Assembly: GCF_019145235.1 (NCBI RefSeq) | Contig: NZ_JAHSTV010000018.1 | Location: forward strand, 1-64,000 | Direction: 5' to 3' | Length of the DNA: 64,000 bases | DNA from: Pseudomonas farris | GTDB lineage: Bacteria > Pseudomonadota > Gammaproteobacteria > Pseudomonadales > Pseudomonadaceae | Shown: positions 15,433-24,173 of the stretch, piece by piece | How the letters are laid out: every line of letters begins with the position of its first letter | How positions within the stretch are numbered: position 1 is the stretch's first letter | Notes under the pieces: model-generated | Seen by the model: only the letters and a program-made list of their open reading frames with translations | Databases searched by the model: none | What the model was told of the DNA's origin: nothing | Made by a program: the position numbers and the translations under genes

Positions 15433-16350
15433 ATGAGCGAGCGCAAGGCACTGTTGATTCTGCATGGCAAGCAGGCACTCAATGAGGAGGTCCGTGCAGC
15501 CATCGAAGGCAAGCGCCAGCAGGGCTGGGAACTGGCTGTTCGACTGACCTGGGAGGCCGGTGATGCGCAGCGGTTGGTGGAAGAAGCGCTGGCGGCGGGC
15601 TATACGCAGCTGATTGCCGGCGGCGGCGACGGTACCTTGCGTGATATCGCCGAAGCCATGGCGGCGCATTCTACGCAAGCCAGTCTGGTACTTTTGCCCT
15701 TGGGCACCGCCAACGATTTTGCTCGCGCTGCCGGTGTGCCTCTGGAGCCCGCTCAGGCGTTGGACCTTCTGGAGGCTACCCCGCGAGCCATTGATCTGGG
15801 AGAAGTCGGCGGTCAGGTTTTCCTGAACATGGCCACAGGCGGTTTTGGCAGTCAGGTCACGGCCAATACCTCCGAGGATCTGAAAAAAATCCTTGGGGGC
15901 GCCGCTTATCTCTTCACGGGTCTATCGCGCTTCAGTGAGTTGCATGCAGCCTATGGCGAGTTGCAGGGGCCGGATTTTCACTGGAGCGGCGAATTGTTGG
16001 CATTGGGCATTGGCAATGGTCGACAGGCTGGCGGCGGTCATGTGTTGTGCCCGCAGGCGCTGGCTGACGATGGTCTGCTGGATATCAGCATTTTGCCCGC
16101 GCCACAGGAAGTGGTCGGTACCTTGAAAAATTTGCTGACCGATGGCTTCGGCATCGACAACATGTTTGTGCGAGCTCGGTTGCCATGGGTCGAGATCAAA
16201 GTCTCGGAGGGTCTTTATATCAACCTTGATGGTGAACCTCTGGAGGGCGATAGTCTGCGTTTCTCGGCGCGCCCGGCGGCATTGCGAGTGCATTTGCCCG
16301 AGGGCTCGCCGCTGCTGAGCGTCTCGAATCCAGCTAATCGTCCAGACTGA
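15433..16350 (+). CDS. yegS: YegS-like lipid kinase
   Basis: A 305-residue member of the diacylglycerol/sphingosine kinase fold. The nucleotide-binding motif GGGDGTLRD is at about residues 62-70, LPLGTANDFARAAGVP follows, and the C-terminal FNLDGEP-like motif appears as INLDGEPLEGD. E. coli YegS phosphorylates lipids such as phosphatidylglycerol in vitro; the natural substrate is unsettled. The ATG at 15433 (MSERKALLIL) matches the family start. Its 3' end overlaps the convergent response-regulator gene by 17 bases. Confidence 0.92.
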   Translation: MSERKALLILHGKQALNEEVRAAIEGKRQQGWELAVRLTWEAGDAQRLVEEALAAGYTQLIAGGGDGTLRDIAEAMAAHSTQASLVLLPLGTANDFARAAGVPLEPAQALDLLEATPRAIDLGEVGGQVFLNMATGGFGSQVTANTSEDLKKILGGAAYLFTGLSRFSELHAAYGELQGPDFHWSGELLALGIGNGRQAGGGHVLCPQALADDGLLDISILPAPQEVVGTLKNLLTDGFGIDNMFVRARLPWVEIKVSEGLYINLDGEPLEGDSLRFSARPAALRVHLPEGSPLLSVSNPANRPD

Positions 16351-16993
16351 TAATTTGCTCGCGCACGGCGAACAGCACCAGGCCGGCCACATCGTAGATC
16401 TGCAAGCGTTTCATGATCTGCGAGCGGTGGGTTTCGACAGTCTTGATGCTCAGACCCAGGCCATTGGCAATTTCCCGCGTGGATTTGCCGCGAACAATCA
16501 GTCGCAGGATTTCCAGCTGGCGTGCCGTCAGGTTGTGCGAGTCTTGGGGTTGCGTCTGATTTTTCTGGGTTCGGGTCAGCGCCTGGTTGATGACCGTATG
16601 GGCAATGGCCGGGCTCAGGTAGCGTTCGTTATTGCGCAAGGCATCCAGGGCATGTTCGAGTTCGGTGGGCGTGGTGTCCTTGAGCAGGTAGCCATGAGCC
16701 CCTGATTCCAGTGCCTGCATGATGAGTGCCGGGTCGGTGTGCATCGACAGGATGAGCACTTTGCACTGCGGGCGTACTTGCTTGAGTCGTTGCAAGGCTT
16801 CAAGGCCACTGGTTTCCTTCATGGAAATATCCAGCAGAATGATGTCCGGGGATAGCTGCTCGACCATCTCGACCAACTGCGAGCCGTCATTGGCCTCCCC
16901 GATTACCGCATAGCCGGGAATATCCAGCACCAGAGCGCGCACGCCAGCCCTGATCAGCGAGTGGTCGTCCACCAGAAGTAAGTTACAAGTCAA
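16334..16993 (-). CDS. NarL/FixJ-type response regulator
   Basis: A 219-residue DNA-binding regulator: receiver domain (residues 1-120, phosphoacceptor D55 in IILLDISMKE, Lys in YLLKDTTPTE) and a C-terminal LuxR helix-turn-helix (LTARQLEILRLIVRGKSTRE, then IKTVETHRSQIMKRL). Its partner histidine kinase lies immediately upstream, overlapping by four bases. Output genes are not apparent from the window; a 21-base palindrome at 18037 upstream of the kinase is a candidate operator. Confidence 0.9.
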   Translation of the reverse strand: MTCNLLLVDDHSLIRAGVRALVLDIPGYAVIGEANDGSQLVEMVEQLSPDIILLDISMKETSGLEALQRLKQVRPQCKVLILSMHTDPALIMQALESGAHGYLLKDTTPTELEHALDALRNNERYLSPAIAHTVINQALTRTQKNQTQPQDSHNLTARQLEILRLIVRGKSTREIANGLGLSIKTVETHRSQIMKRLQIYDVAGLVLFAVREQIISLDD

Positions 16994-17898
16994 TGCATAA
17001 CCTTATTCGTACTGGCCCGTTCTAGCGCACGGGGCGCCCAGGGGAAGAGTGCTTCTATTTGAGTGCCTTTGCCCGGTTCGCTGGTCACGGTCAGTGTGCC
17101 GCCTAGCTGATCGATCCGCTCCGACATCCCGGCCATTCCGCGTTGCCCCTCGCGAGCGGGATCTGTCGCAGGCGCGAAACCCTGGCCGTCGTCGCTGATC
17201 AACAGCGTCAGGCCCTGGGGCAGGCGTTGCAGGCGGACCAACAGATTACTGGCCTCGGCGTGACGCAGTATATTGGTAATTGCTTCTTGAGTGATTCGAA
17301 AAGCTGCCACCGCTATTTCCTCCGGTATGCCCGTCAAGCGTTGATGGCATTCCAGGCTCCAGTGCATAGAGGTATTGGCCAGGGTCCTGAGTAAATGCGC
17401 ACGCAGACTGGCTTCCAGCCCGAGACTGGCCAGTTGCCGCGGATTGAGGATGGCCGAGACGTCACGAACCTTGGTCAGGGTTTCGTCCAGCGTTTCGCTG
17501 AGCACCGAGCACTGCCCCTGCAGTTCTTCGGGCAATCGGCGTTTGAGCCATTCACTTTGCAGTTTTGCGGCGGTCAGCAATTGGCCGATGTCATCATGCA
17601 GCTCCCGACTGAGCCGGTGGCGTTCGTTTTCCTGCACTTGCAGCAGACGGTCAGCCAGTTCTTGAGGTTGAAACTTTATCGATTTGCGCGAGAGGCAATG
17701 TCTCACCCAGACACAGGTCAGCGCTGCACTATTGAGCACCAGCAGACTCAACGGCAGAGGCATGGACAAGCTGTAGATCAGCAGGCTGCCAAGCGTCGAG
17801 CAGATACACAGAAAAAGCGTGAGCCGGCGCGCGTTTTTTCGGGAGGGTGGCCACAGGGTAATTGACTTGAGGCTGGCGTACATAGCGGATGGAGCCAA
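16990..17898 (-). CDS. NarL-system sensor histidine kinase (HisKA_3)
   Basis: A 302-residue membrane kinase. Two adjacent membrane helices at residues ~27-68 leave almost no periplasmic loop, so the signal is probably sensed in the membrane or cytosol. The HisKA_3 dimerisation domain carries the phosphorylated H101 in LSRELHDDIGQLL, and the HATPase domain shows AFRITQEAITNILRHAEA, LISDDGQGF and GMAGMSERIDQLGG. The gene overlaps its regulator by four bases. Either Met1 at 17898 or Met6 at 17883 could be used. Confidence 0.88.
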   Translation of the reverse strand: MAPSAMYASLKSITLWPPSRKNARRLTLFLCICSTLGSLLIYSLSMPLPLSLLVLNSAALTCVWVRHCLSRKSIKFQPQELADRLLQVQENERHRLSRELHDDIGQLLTAAKLQSEWLKRRLPEELQGQCSVLSETLDETLTKVRDVSAILNPRQLASLGLEASLRAHLLRTLANTSMHWSLECHQRLTGIPEEIAVAAFRITQEAITNILRHAEASNLLVRLQRLPQGLTLLISDDGQGFAPATDPAREGQRGMAGMSERIDQLGGTLTVTSEPGKGTQIEALFPWAPRALERASTNKVMH

Positions 17899-18355
17899 TG
17901 GGTGTTCGCTGCGGGCAGACCGGCCGTAAGGGCTGACGGGTCTCTGTGTGGAAATCGTTGTGTGAAGTCGGCTTCAATGGCTGCAGTGCAATGTTTGAAA
18001 TACAGCCTTAAATGTGCTCGTCTGGCGTCACTCTGTCATTAGTTGAGTCAACTAATGGTCGGCATAATACCACTTAAGATACCGTTGGTCGCGTTCGGTA
18101 TATAACTCTATACAGTCAGGAAATATGCTTTTTGGACGATAGTTCCATAATGGAAAAACTTTCGAGTTTTATCGTAGGAAGATATCAATTGCAGGCATCT
18201 TGTTTTAATTGGACAGGCACTATCTGAAGTGGAGACAGGGATAAGTTTCGAGCTGTCGTCGAATGGTCAGAATATTCAATAGCGACATGAACGCACCAAG
18301 TTAGAGGGTAGCGTCATGACAATAAAAAGCGCAACACGGCCAGAGGCCGGTAATT
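17899..18355. other. AT-rich intergenic region with a palindrome
   Basis: About 450 bases without a convincing gene; it should hold the kinase promoter and the 3' end of the HPt-like transcript. A 23-codon plus-strand frame (ATG at 18316) has a GAGGG before it but overlaps the HPt-like gene and has no support. The notable element is the palindrome at 18037. Confidence 0.5.
18037..18057. promoter_or_regulatory. Perfect 10-base inverted repeat, candidate operator
   Basis: Arms CATTAGTTGA and TCAACTAATG flank a single central G. Symmetry, short spacing and a location ~140 bases upstream of the kinase gene suggest a binding site for a dimeric regulator; which one is unknown. Confidence 0.5.
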
Positions 18356-18826
18356 TCAGGCTTGCCGTTCCGCGAAAGAAACGAGCCTGAACGGTCTGGA
18401 GTGGCTGGGCGGTTGAAACTGACTATGTCCAACTTGAAACGCAAACGCTTCAATCAGCGAGGTCTGTTCACTGTTATCGAGACCGAGTTGACCGGTAGTC
18501 TGATCGATGAGTTCGAGTTGCCAGGCCATTAATGTGAAGCAGTCCTTGAGTGCGTCCAGGGCTTCATCGTGCAGGTCCATGTGGTTCTGCGCGTGGCTCA
18601 GCAATCCGTGAATATGCAGCGAGAACTCCGAGACCGCCGCCAGTGCCAAGGCATCGGCCTTGCTGGACAGTTTGAGAAGGGTGCTGAGCATGCAATCGAT
18701 GGCGTCCTTGTCATTGCTGATCAGTTGCAAATGACTCAGGCATTCCTCGGATTTGGCCAAGAGTGTTTCAGCCTCGACCAGAAACTCTGGAAATCGTTGC
18801 GCCCACTCTTTGGTGTCGATCGGCAT
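18356..18826 (-). CDS. HPt-like helical protein lacking the phospho-histidine
   Basis: A 156-residue, almost fully helical protein (MPIDTKEWAQRFPEFLVEAE...). The ATG at 18826 is chosen because GGAG lies eight bases before it. The pattern of helices and spacing resembles a histidine phosphotransfer (CheA P1-like) domain: FLVEAETLLAKSEECLSHLQ, then a second helix pair. The place where HPt domains carry H-x-L-K-G reads LLKLSSKADALAL, with no His, so phosphotransfer is unlikely. It is divergent from cheV, ~460 bases away. A role in chemotaxis signalling is an inference from fold and neighbour only. Confidence 0.6.
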   Translation of the reverse strand: MPIDTKEWAQRFPEFLVEAETLLAKSEECLSHLQLISNDKDAIDCMLSTLLKLSSKADALALAAVSEFSLHIHGLLSHAQNHMDLHDEALDALKDCFTLMAWQLELIDQTTGQLGLDNSEQTSLIEAFAFQVGHSQFQPPSHSRPFRLVSFAERQA

Positions 18827-19220
18827 GCTTATCTCCACAACGTCATATCAGATGAGGGAATGTCGTGTGTGCCGACGGGAACCATAGGCGTCCCGGCGCT
18901 GCCAAGCCTTCGTGAGATCGCGCTCCGGCAGGTTTGAGTGCCGGCTGGGGAACTCGAGAAGATGGATGGCCACTGACCTGCGATCGCACACAAAAGCCTG
19001 ACTCCGTTCATGCAATGAGAATGGCGTCACATTAATGGCTATTGGATATTGCGAATATCAGGTTGGGCCTGATTGTTACTAGGGGAATCCCTTATATAGG
19101 GGAACCTAACGTGCAAACCGTGGTCGCGCCGCAGGAAATGAAGCAGATGAAAATCACGGAGCCAGTAAAGCATGATGTTAATGTGACATCAATGTCTGGA
19201 CGTGGCATTTTGTCTGGGGG

Positions 19221-19247
19221 TCAAGGTCCGGCAAAAACAGCCGATAA
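19221..19247 (+). promoter_or_regulatory. Sigma-28 (FliA) promoter of cheV
   Basis: TCAAGGTC-N11-GCCGATAA: the -10 octamer is a perfect match to the flagellar consensus and the -35 octamer matches TAAAGTTT at five of eight positions with the exact consensus spacing. Transcription would start near 19254, about 36 bases before the cheV ATG. Confidence 0.8.
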
Positions 19248-19289
19248 CTCCCTTTAATGAATTCATCAGAACAAGCCCAGGAGTCATTA

Positions 19290-20225
19290 ATGGCCGGCAT
19301 TCTCGACACGGTAGACCAACGCACGCAACTGGTGGGTGAGAATCGCCTGGAAATTCTCATGTTTCGGCTGGCCGGACGGCAATTGTTTGCGATCAACGTC
19401 TTCAAGGTCCAGGAGGTGCTACAGCTGCCGAAGCTGACTCTGATGCCGCAACGCCATCCTTTTGTGTGCGGCGTGGTCAACCTGCGTGGCCAGACGCTGC
19501 CGGTGATCGACCTGTCCCAGGCTATCGGCATGCGCCCGCTGGTGCCAAGCCCCACCAGTACCATCATCGTCACCGAGTACAACCGCTCGGTGCAGGCGTT
19601 CCTGGTCGGTGGCGTGGACCGCATCGTCAACATGAACTGGGAAGCCATTTTGCCGCCGCCGGCCAGTGCTGGTCGCCAGCATTACCTGACCGCCATCAGC
19701 AAGGTTGATGATCAGTTGGTGGAAATCATCGACGTCGAAAAAGTCCTGGCCGAAATCGTTCCGTACAACGCCAAGGTATCGCGCGACAAACTCGACGATC
19801 CGGTGCTGGAGCTCGCCCGTGGCCGTGAAGTGTTGTTGGTGGATGACTCGAACGTGGCCCTTTCGCAATTGCGCGACACCTTGGGTCAGTTGGGCGTGAA
19901 GATGCACATCGCCAGCGATGGCTTGAAGGCACTGAACATGCTCAAGGCCTGGGCTGATACGGGCGAAGTCATGACTGACAAGTTGCTGATGATCTTCACC
20001 GATGCGGAAATGCCGGAGATGGATGGCTATCGCCTTACCACCGAAATCCGTAACGACCCCCGCTTGCGCGGCCTTTATGTGGTGTTGCACACCTCGCTGT
20101 CGGGCAGCTTCAACGACTCGATGGTGAAGAAGGTCGGCTGCGACAACTTTCTCTCCAAGTTCCAGCCCGACAAACTCGTCGACGTGGTGCGCCAGCGCCT
20201 GATGCTCGACGCAGTACCTGCCTGA
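19290..20225 (+). CDS. cheV: Chemotaxis coupling protein CheV
   Basis: A 311-residue CheW-receiver fusion that links chemoreceptors to CheA and can be phosphorylated for adaptation. The CheW-like domain spans residues ~15-165 (LEILMFRLAGRQLFAINVFK, VCGVVNLRGQTLPVIDL). The receiver follows from ~178 (EVLLVDDSNVALSQ) with the phosphoacceptor Asp in MIFTDAEMPEMDG and a Lys in FLSKFQPDK. Start ATG 19290 (MAGILDTVDQRTQLVGENR) has AGGAG six bases upstream; the earlier ATG at 19257 has no ribosome site and lies at the FliA start point. The sigma-28 promoter places it in the late flagellar class. Confidence 0.95.
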   Translation: MAGILDTVDQRTQLVGENRLEILMFRLAGRQLFAINVFKVQEVLQLPKLTLMPQRHPFVCGVVNLRGQTLPVIDLSQAIGMRPLVPSPTSTIIVTEYNRSVQAFLVGGVDRIVNMNWEAILPPPASAGRQHYLTAISKVDDQLVEIIDVEKVLAEIVPYNAKVSRDKLDDPVLELARGREVLLVDDSNVALSQLRDTLGQLGVKMHIASDGLKALNMLKAWADTGEVMTDKLLMIFTDAEMPEMDGYRLTTEIRNDPRLRGLYVVLHTSLSGSFNDSMVKKVGCDNFLSKFQPDKLVDVVRQRLMLDAVPA

Positions 20226-20315
20226 CATTACGAGCAGAGGCTGGTTTGACATCAGCCTTTGATTCGGCAAACAAGCTCGTATAGGGTGGCGTTTTCACCT
20301 ACTAGGGAGCTGGCC

Positions 20316-21119
20316 ATGCGTCTGAGCGCGCTTTATCGTTTTCCGTTGAAATCCGGCAAGGGCGAGACCCTCAATCAGGTCAGCCTGGATAAGCTGGGGC
20401 TGGACGGCGATCGACGCTGGATGCTGGTGGACGAGGCCAGTGGGCGTTTTCTGACCCAACGCGCGGTCGCGAAAATGAGTCAGTTGTCGGCGTTGTGGAA
20501 TGCCGACGGCGGTTTGACCCTCAGCGCCCCGGACCATTCACCGATCGATATTGCGTTGCCTGACGGCGATGCCGATCTGCGTGGGGTGACCATCTGGCGC
20601 GACACTTTGCGCGTTCCCGATGCCGGCGATGCGGCGGGTGCCTGGGTCAGTGAGTTCATCGGCAAACCGACGCGCCTGGTACAAGTGCCAGTTGATCGCG
20701 CGCGGACCACCCAGGCCGGCTATGGCAAGGACGATGATCAGGTAGCTTTTGCCGACGGCTTTCCGTTGTTGCTGATTGGTCAGGCGTCGCTGGAAGACTT
20801 GTCGAGCAAGGTCGGGCGGCCGCTGGAGATGTTGCGCTTTCGGCCCAATCTGGTCATCGAGGGCAGTGAAGCGTATGCCGAAGATAGCTGGAAGCGTATC
20901 CGTATTGGCGATGTCGAGTTCCGCGTAGTCAAGTCCTGCTCACGCTGCATTCTGACCACTATCGACCCGCAGACCGGCGAACGCAGCGAAGATCGTGAAC
21001 CACTGGCCACCCTGCAGAAATACCGCACCGAGGCCGACGGTGCGATGTTCGGTCAGAATCTGGTCAACGACGGTAATGGCCGCCTGGAAGTCGGCATGCC
21101 GGTGACGATCCTCGAATAA
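20316..21119 (+). CDS. MOSC-domain protein (YcbX-like, without ferredoxin domain)
   Basis: A 267-residue protein with an N-terminal MOSC beta-barrel (MRLSALYRFPLKSGKGETLN, then LDGDRRWMLVDEASGRFLTQ) and a C-terminal MOSC domain (RPLEMLRFRPNLVIEG; molybdopterin-ligating Cys in CSRCILTTIDPQTGERS). The E. coli relative YcbX carries an extra 2Fe-2S ferredoxin domain and reduces N-hydroxylated compounds; that domain is missing here, so electrons must come from a partner. It would use the Mo cofactor made by the mobA/moaB/moeA genes nearby, a functional rather than physical link. Confidence 0.88.
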   Translation: MRLSALYRFPLKSGKGETLNQVSLDKLGLDGDRRWMLVDEASGRFLTQRAVAKMSQLSALWNADGGLTLSAPDHSPIDIALPDGDADLRGVTIWRDTLRVPDAGDAAGAWVSEFIGKPTRLVQVPVDRARTTQAGYGKDDDQVAFADGFPLLLIGQASLEDLSSKVGRPLEMLRFRPNLVIEGSEAYAEDSWKRIRIGDVEFRVVKSCSRCILTTIDPQTGERSEDREPLATLQKYRTEADGAMFGQNLVNDGNGRLEVGMPVTILE

Positions 21120-21134
21120 AAGCCCTTCAAAATG

Positions 21135-21171
21135 AAAAAATGCCCGTGTCCAAGGACACGGGCATTTTTTT
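21135..21171. terminator. Bidirectional rho-independent terminator
   Basis: A-run, then TGCCCGTGTCC-AA-GGACACGGGCA and a run of seven T: strong hairpin between the convergent MOSC and ppnP genes. Confidence 0.93.
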
Positions 21172-21193
21172 GTCGCTGTGAAAACCCACGGTT

Positions 21194-21478
21194 TTAGCCG
21201 CGGTATTCGCACAGGTAAGCGGTGTCGACGGCCACTTTCAGTTGGAACTTGCTGTTGGCGGGCACGTTGAACTGGCTGCCGGCGGCGAAGGTTTCCCAGG
21301 TGTCGCTGTCAGGCAGTTTGACGGTCAGGGCGCCGGACACCACGTGCATGATTTCACGCTGGCTGGTGCCGAATTCGTATTCGCCCGGTGCCATGACGCC
21401 GATGGTCGCTGGACCTTCAGCGGTGCCAAAGGCGATCGACTTGACGGTGCCGTCGAAGTACTCGTTGACTTTAAACAT
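21194..21478 (-). CDS. ppnP: Pyrimidine/purine nucleoside phosphorylase
   Basis: A 94-residue cupin that phosphorolyses many nucleosides to base plus ribose-1-phosphate. The start MFKVNEYFDGTVKSIAFGTA at 21478 gives the family's standard length; the longer frame is leader. The signatures EGPATIGVMAPGEYEFGTSQ and REIMHVVSGALTVKLPDSD and the end AYLCEYRG are all typical of PpnP (formerly YaiE). It lies downstream of an exonuclease gene on the same strand, with about 75 bases between. Confidence 0.94.
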   Translation of the reverse strand: MFKVNEYFDGTVKSIAFGTAEGPATIGVMAPGEYEFGTSQREIMHVVSGALTVKLPDSDTWETFAAGSQFNVPANSKFQLKVAVDTAYLCEYRG

Positions 21479-21552
21479 GGGCGGTTCCTCGAAAAGGGCT
21501 AAAAAGGGCCGGCCAGTATGCACAAGGTGTCGATAGGCGTCACCTCCTGCAC

Positions 21553-22101
21553 TCAAGGATTAGCGGGGAAAATCAGCGGTAGCAAACGCGCGGTATTGCG
21601 CGCGTCTTCCAGGGCTCGATGCTGCTGACCGTTGAACTGCAGGCCCGCCAGTTGCAGGGCTCCATTGAGGCTCAGCGGGCGCTCAAGCCGACAAGCCTTG
21701 GCGAAGCGTTGCTTGAGGTTCATGTGTGGCACCCGGCTCAGGATGCTGTTGAGTTGCAGGCGCTGCCATTCCTGAAGCAGTTGTTTGCGGTCGTAATCGC
21801 CCCAGCTGGCCCAGCCGTCCAGGCGCGCGTGATGTTGGCCGAGCCAGCGTTCGAACAACGGCCAGACGTCGGTGAGCGGCTGTGCGGCATCGATATTGGC
21901 CTGGGTGATGTGGGTCAGATCCCGGCAAAACGGCGTCAGCAAGGGCCGGCGCAACGGGCGCACGAAGCACTGGAAGTGATCCAGTTCCTGGCCCTTGCGG
22001 TCCACGAGGGTGGCACCGATTTCGATGATTTCCATTTCTGTTACTGGCCAGCCACCCTCATCGGTGGTGGCTTCCAGATCAATGACCAACCAGTGAGGCA
22101 T
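21553..22101 (-). CDS. DEDDh 3'-5' exonuclease (ERI1/KapD-like)
   Basis: A 182-residue exonuclease-fold protein. The start MPHWLVIDLEATTDEGGWPV carries the first catalytic Asp and Glu (DLEAT). The second Asp is probably in GWASWGDYDRKQLL, and the C-terminal H-x5-D pair is in HRALEDARNTARLL, completing a DEDDh set. Such proteins trim RNA or DNA 3' ends; the substrate here is unknown. Followed by ppnP and preceded by atuF after a ~70-base gap, but not part of terpene metabolism. Confidence 0.88.
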   Translation of the reverse strand: MPHWLVIDLEATTDEGGWPVTEMEIIEIGATLVDRKGQELDHFQCFVRPLRRPLLTPFCRDLTHITQANIDAAQPLTDVWPLFERWLGQHHARLDGWASWGDYDRKQLLQEWQRLQLNSILSRVPHMNLKQRFAKACRLERPLSLNGALQLAGLQFNGQQHRALEDARNTARLLPLIFPANP

Positions 22102-22172
22102 CGCAGGGTTCCTGGTATCCGCGTCCTGATAGGGCTTGAGCGTAGCCAAACGCGGCGGATCCGCCTAGCGGC

Positions 22173-24134
22173 TTATTCGACCTCCAACAAAATCTGACGA
22201 TTTTTGACCTGATCGCCTACCTTGATCTGCAACCGTTTGAGCACGCCGTCGATACCCGATTTGAGCGGATGCTCCATTTTCATTGCTTCAAGCACCACCA
22301 GTAGCTGACCTTTACTGACCGGGCTGCCCTCACTGACCAATACATCGACGATTGCCCCGTCCATCGGCGCCTTGAGCGTGCCGGAACTGACACTGGCCTG
22401 GCCGCTGACCAGCGCCTGGGTCCGATCGACCAGCTGCAGGCTGCCGGGGCGCGTGAACAACCACAGTTGCCCGGCTTCGAGGCGGTAGGCATGGCGTTGG
22501 CGGATGCTATCGATTTCCAGGGTGGCCCAGCGTCCATCGCATCCGATGACCTTCAGTTCGAGAGCGCGAGCGCCGACCTGAGCACGGTAGCGTTTGCCAG
22601 GTTCAGCGTTCAATTCCACCGGCCAATCCTGATCCTCCAGGCCGATTCGGTAGTGCAACGGCACGCTGGCGTTGTTGCGCCAACCAGCCAGCGGGGCGCG
22701 GTGAGCCTGCGCCGACGCTTGATAAAACAGCGCTGCAGCGATGGCCAGTTCTTCGGCGCTCGGCACATGGGGATGCAGGCAGGAATGATCGGCGAAGTAC
22801 GTGGGGATGAACCCGGTGCTGAACTCGCCGCTGATGAACTGCGGATGTTCCAGCAGACGGGCGAGCAAGCGCTGATTGCTTTGCACACCCAGCAGCACGC
22901 TGTCCTGCACCGCCCGCAACAACTTGCGCCGGGCTTCTTCGCGGGTGGCGCCGTGGGCGATGAGCTTGCCCAGCATCGGGTCATAGAACGGGCAGACAGA
23001 CTGGCCTTCGATCAGGCCATGGTCGATCCGCACGCCGCCCTGTAACGCAGGCTCCCAGGCTGCGATTCGCCCGGTTTGCGGCACAAATCCCTGGGCTGGA
23101 TCTTCGGCGTACAGGCGCACCTCCATGGCATGGCCATTGAGCTGCACCTGCTCCTGTCGCAACGGCAGTGGCAGTCCTTCGGCGACATGTAACTGCCAGG
23201 CCACCAGATCAAGGCCTGTGATCAGCTCTGTCACCGGATGTTCCACCTGCAGCCGGGTGTTCATCTCCAGAAAGTAAAACTGCCCGCGAGCATCCAGCAG
23301 GAACTCCACAGTGCCAGCGCCGACGTACTTCACCGCGCGCCCAGCCTTGAGCGCAGCTTCGCCCATGGCCTGGCGCAACTCGGCGGTCATTACCGGGCAG
23401 GGCGCTTCCTCGATGATTTTCTGGTGGCGGCGCTGGATCGAACAGTCGCGCTCGCCAAGGTGGATCAGGTTGCCGTGCTGATCGCCAAACACCTGAACCT
23501 CGACGTGACGCGGGTCGATCAAGGCTTGTTCGAGGATCAGTTCGTCGTTGCCAAACCCATGCAGCGCCTCGGAGCGTGCGGTACGGAGTTGCTCCAACAA
23601 CTCGGCGGCGCTATGCACCAGACGCATGCCACGACCGCCACCGCCAGCACTGGCCTTGATCATCAGCGGGTAGCCGATGCGTTCGGCTTCGCGGCTCAGG
23701 GCCGCGTCGTCCTGTTCGCTGCCCTGATAGCCTTTGATGCAAGGCACGCCAGCTTTGATCATGGCGAATTTCGACAGACGTTTGCTGCCCATCAGCTCGA
23801 TGGCCTCGGGGCTCGGGCCGATGAAGATGATGCCGGCCTGTTGGCAGGCGCGGGCGAACTCTGCGTTTTCGGAGAGGAAGCCGTAACCGGGATGGATCGC
23901 ATCAGCACCGGTGCGCCGGGCGGCGTCGATGATTGCCGGGATGTTCAGGTAAGACTGCTGCACCGGGGCCGGGCCGATGTTCACAGCTTCGTCGGCGATC
24001 TGCACATGCAAGGCATCGGCGTCGGCATCGCTGAACACTGCGACGGTGCGGTAGCCCAGCGCTTGCGCGGTGCGCTGGATGCGGCAGGCGATTTCACCGC
24101 GGTTGGCGATCAGGATTTTGCTGAAGGCGGGCAT
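22173..24134 (-). CDS. atuF: Geranyl-CoA carboxylase alpha (biotin-containing) subunit
   Basis: A 653-residue biotin carboxylase/BCCP fusion. Residues 1-450 are the ATP-grasp biotin carboxylase (ILIANRGEIACRIQRTAQAL, ASAGGGGRGMRLVHSA, EMNTRLQVEHPVTE). The C-terminal lipoyl-like domain has the biotinylated K619 in VLEAMKMEHPL. With AtuC it carboxylates cis-geranyl-CoA to isohexenyl-glutaconyl-CoA in citronellol/geraniol breakdown. On sequence alone it could be a methylcrotonyl-CoA carboxylase (LiuD), but its place in an atuA-F operon decides. Start at 24134 (MPAFSKILIANRGE) has AAGGAAAG upstream. A REP pair separates it from atuE. Confidence 0.9.
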   Translation of the reverse strand: MPAFSKILIANRGEIACRIQRTAQALGYRTVAVFSDADADALHVQIADEAVNIGPAPVQQSYLNIPAIIDAARRTGADAIHPGYGFLSENAEFARACQQAGIIFIGPSPEAIELMGSKRLSKFAMIKAGVPCIKGYQGSEQDDAALSREAERIGYPLMIKASAGGGGRGMRLVHSAAELLEQLRTARSEALHGFGNDELILEQALIDPRHVEVQVFGDQHGNLIHLGERDCSIQRRHQKIIEEAPCPVMTAELRQAMGEAALKAGRAVKYVGAGTVEFLLDARGQFYFLEMNTRLQVEHPVTELITGLDLVAWQLHVAEGLPLPLRQEQVQLNGHAMEVRLYAEDPAQGFVPQTGRIAAWEPALQGGVRIDHGLIEGQSVCPFYDPMLGKLIAHGATREEARRKLLRAVQDSVLLGVQSNQRLLARLLEHPQFISGEFSTGFIPTYFADHSCLHPHVPSAEELAIAAALFYQASAQAHRAPLAGWRNNASVPLHYRIGLEDQDWPVELNAEPGKRYRAQVGARALELKVIGCDGRWATLEIDSIRQRHAYRLEAGQLWLFTRPGSLQLVDRTQALVSGQASVSSGTLKAPMDGAIVDVLVSEGSPVSKGQLLVVLEAMKMEHPLKSGIDGVLKRLQIKVGDQVKNRQILLEVE

Positions 24135-24173
24135 GGGGGCTTTCCTTGAGTTTTGCGGTGTCATTCAGGGCCT

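Noticed and set aside
18316..18390. Short plus-strand peptide frame (MTIKSATRPEAGNF...)
   Set aside because: Has GAGGG nearby but overlaps the end of the HPt-like gene and has no other support.
19042..19257. 71-codon frame upstream of cheV ending in a TAATG overlap
   Set aside because: The FliA promoter of cheV lies inside it, the start is TTG without ribosome site, and the product has no recognisable pattern.
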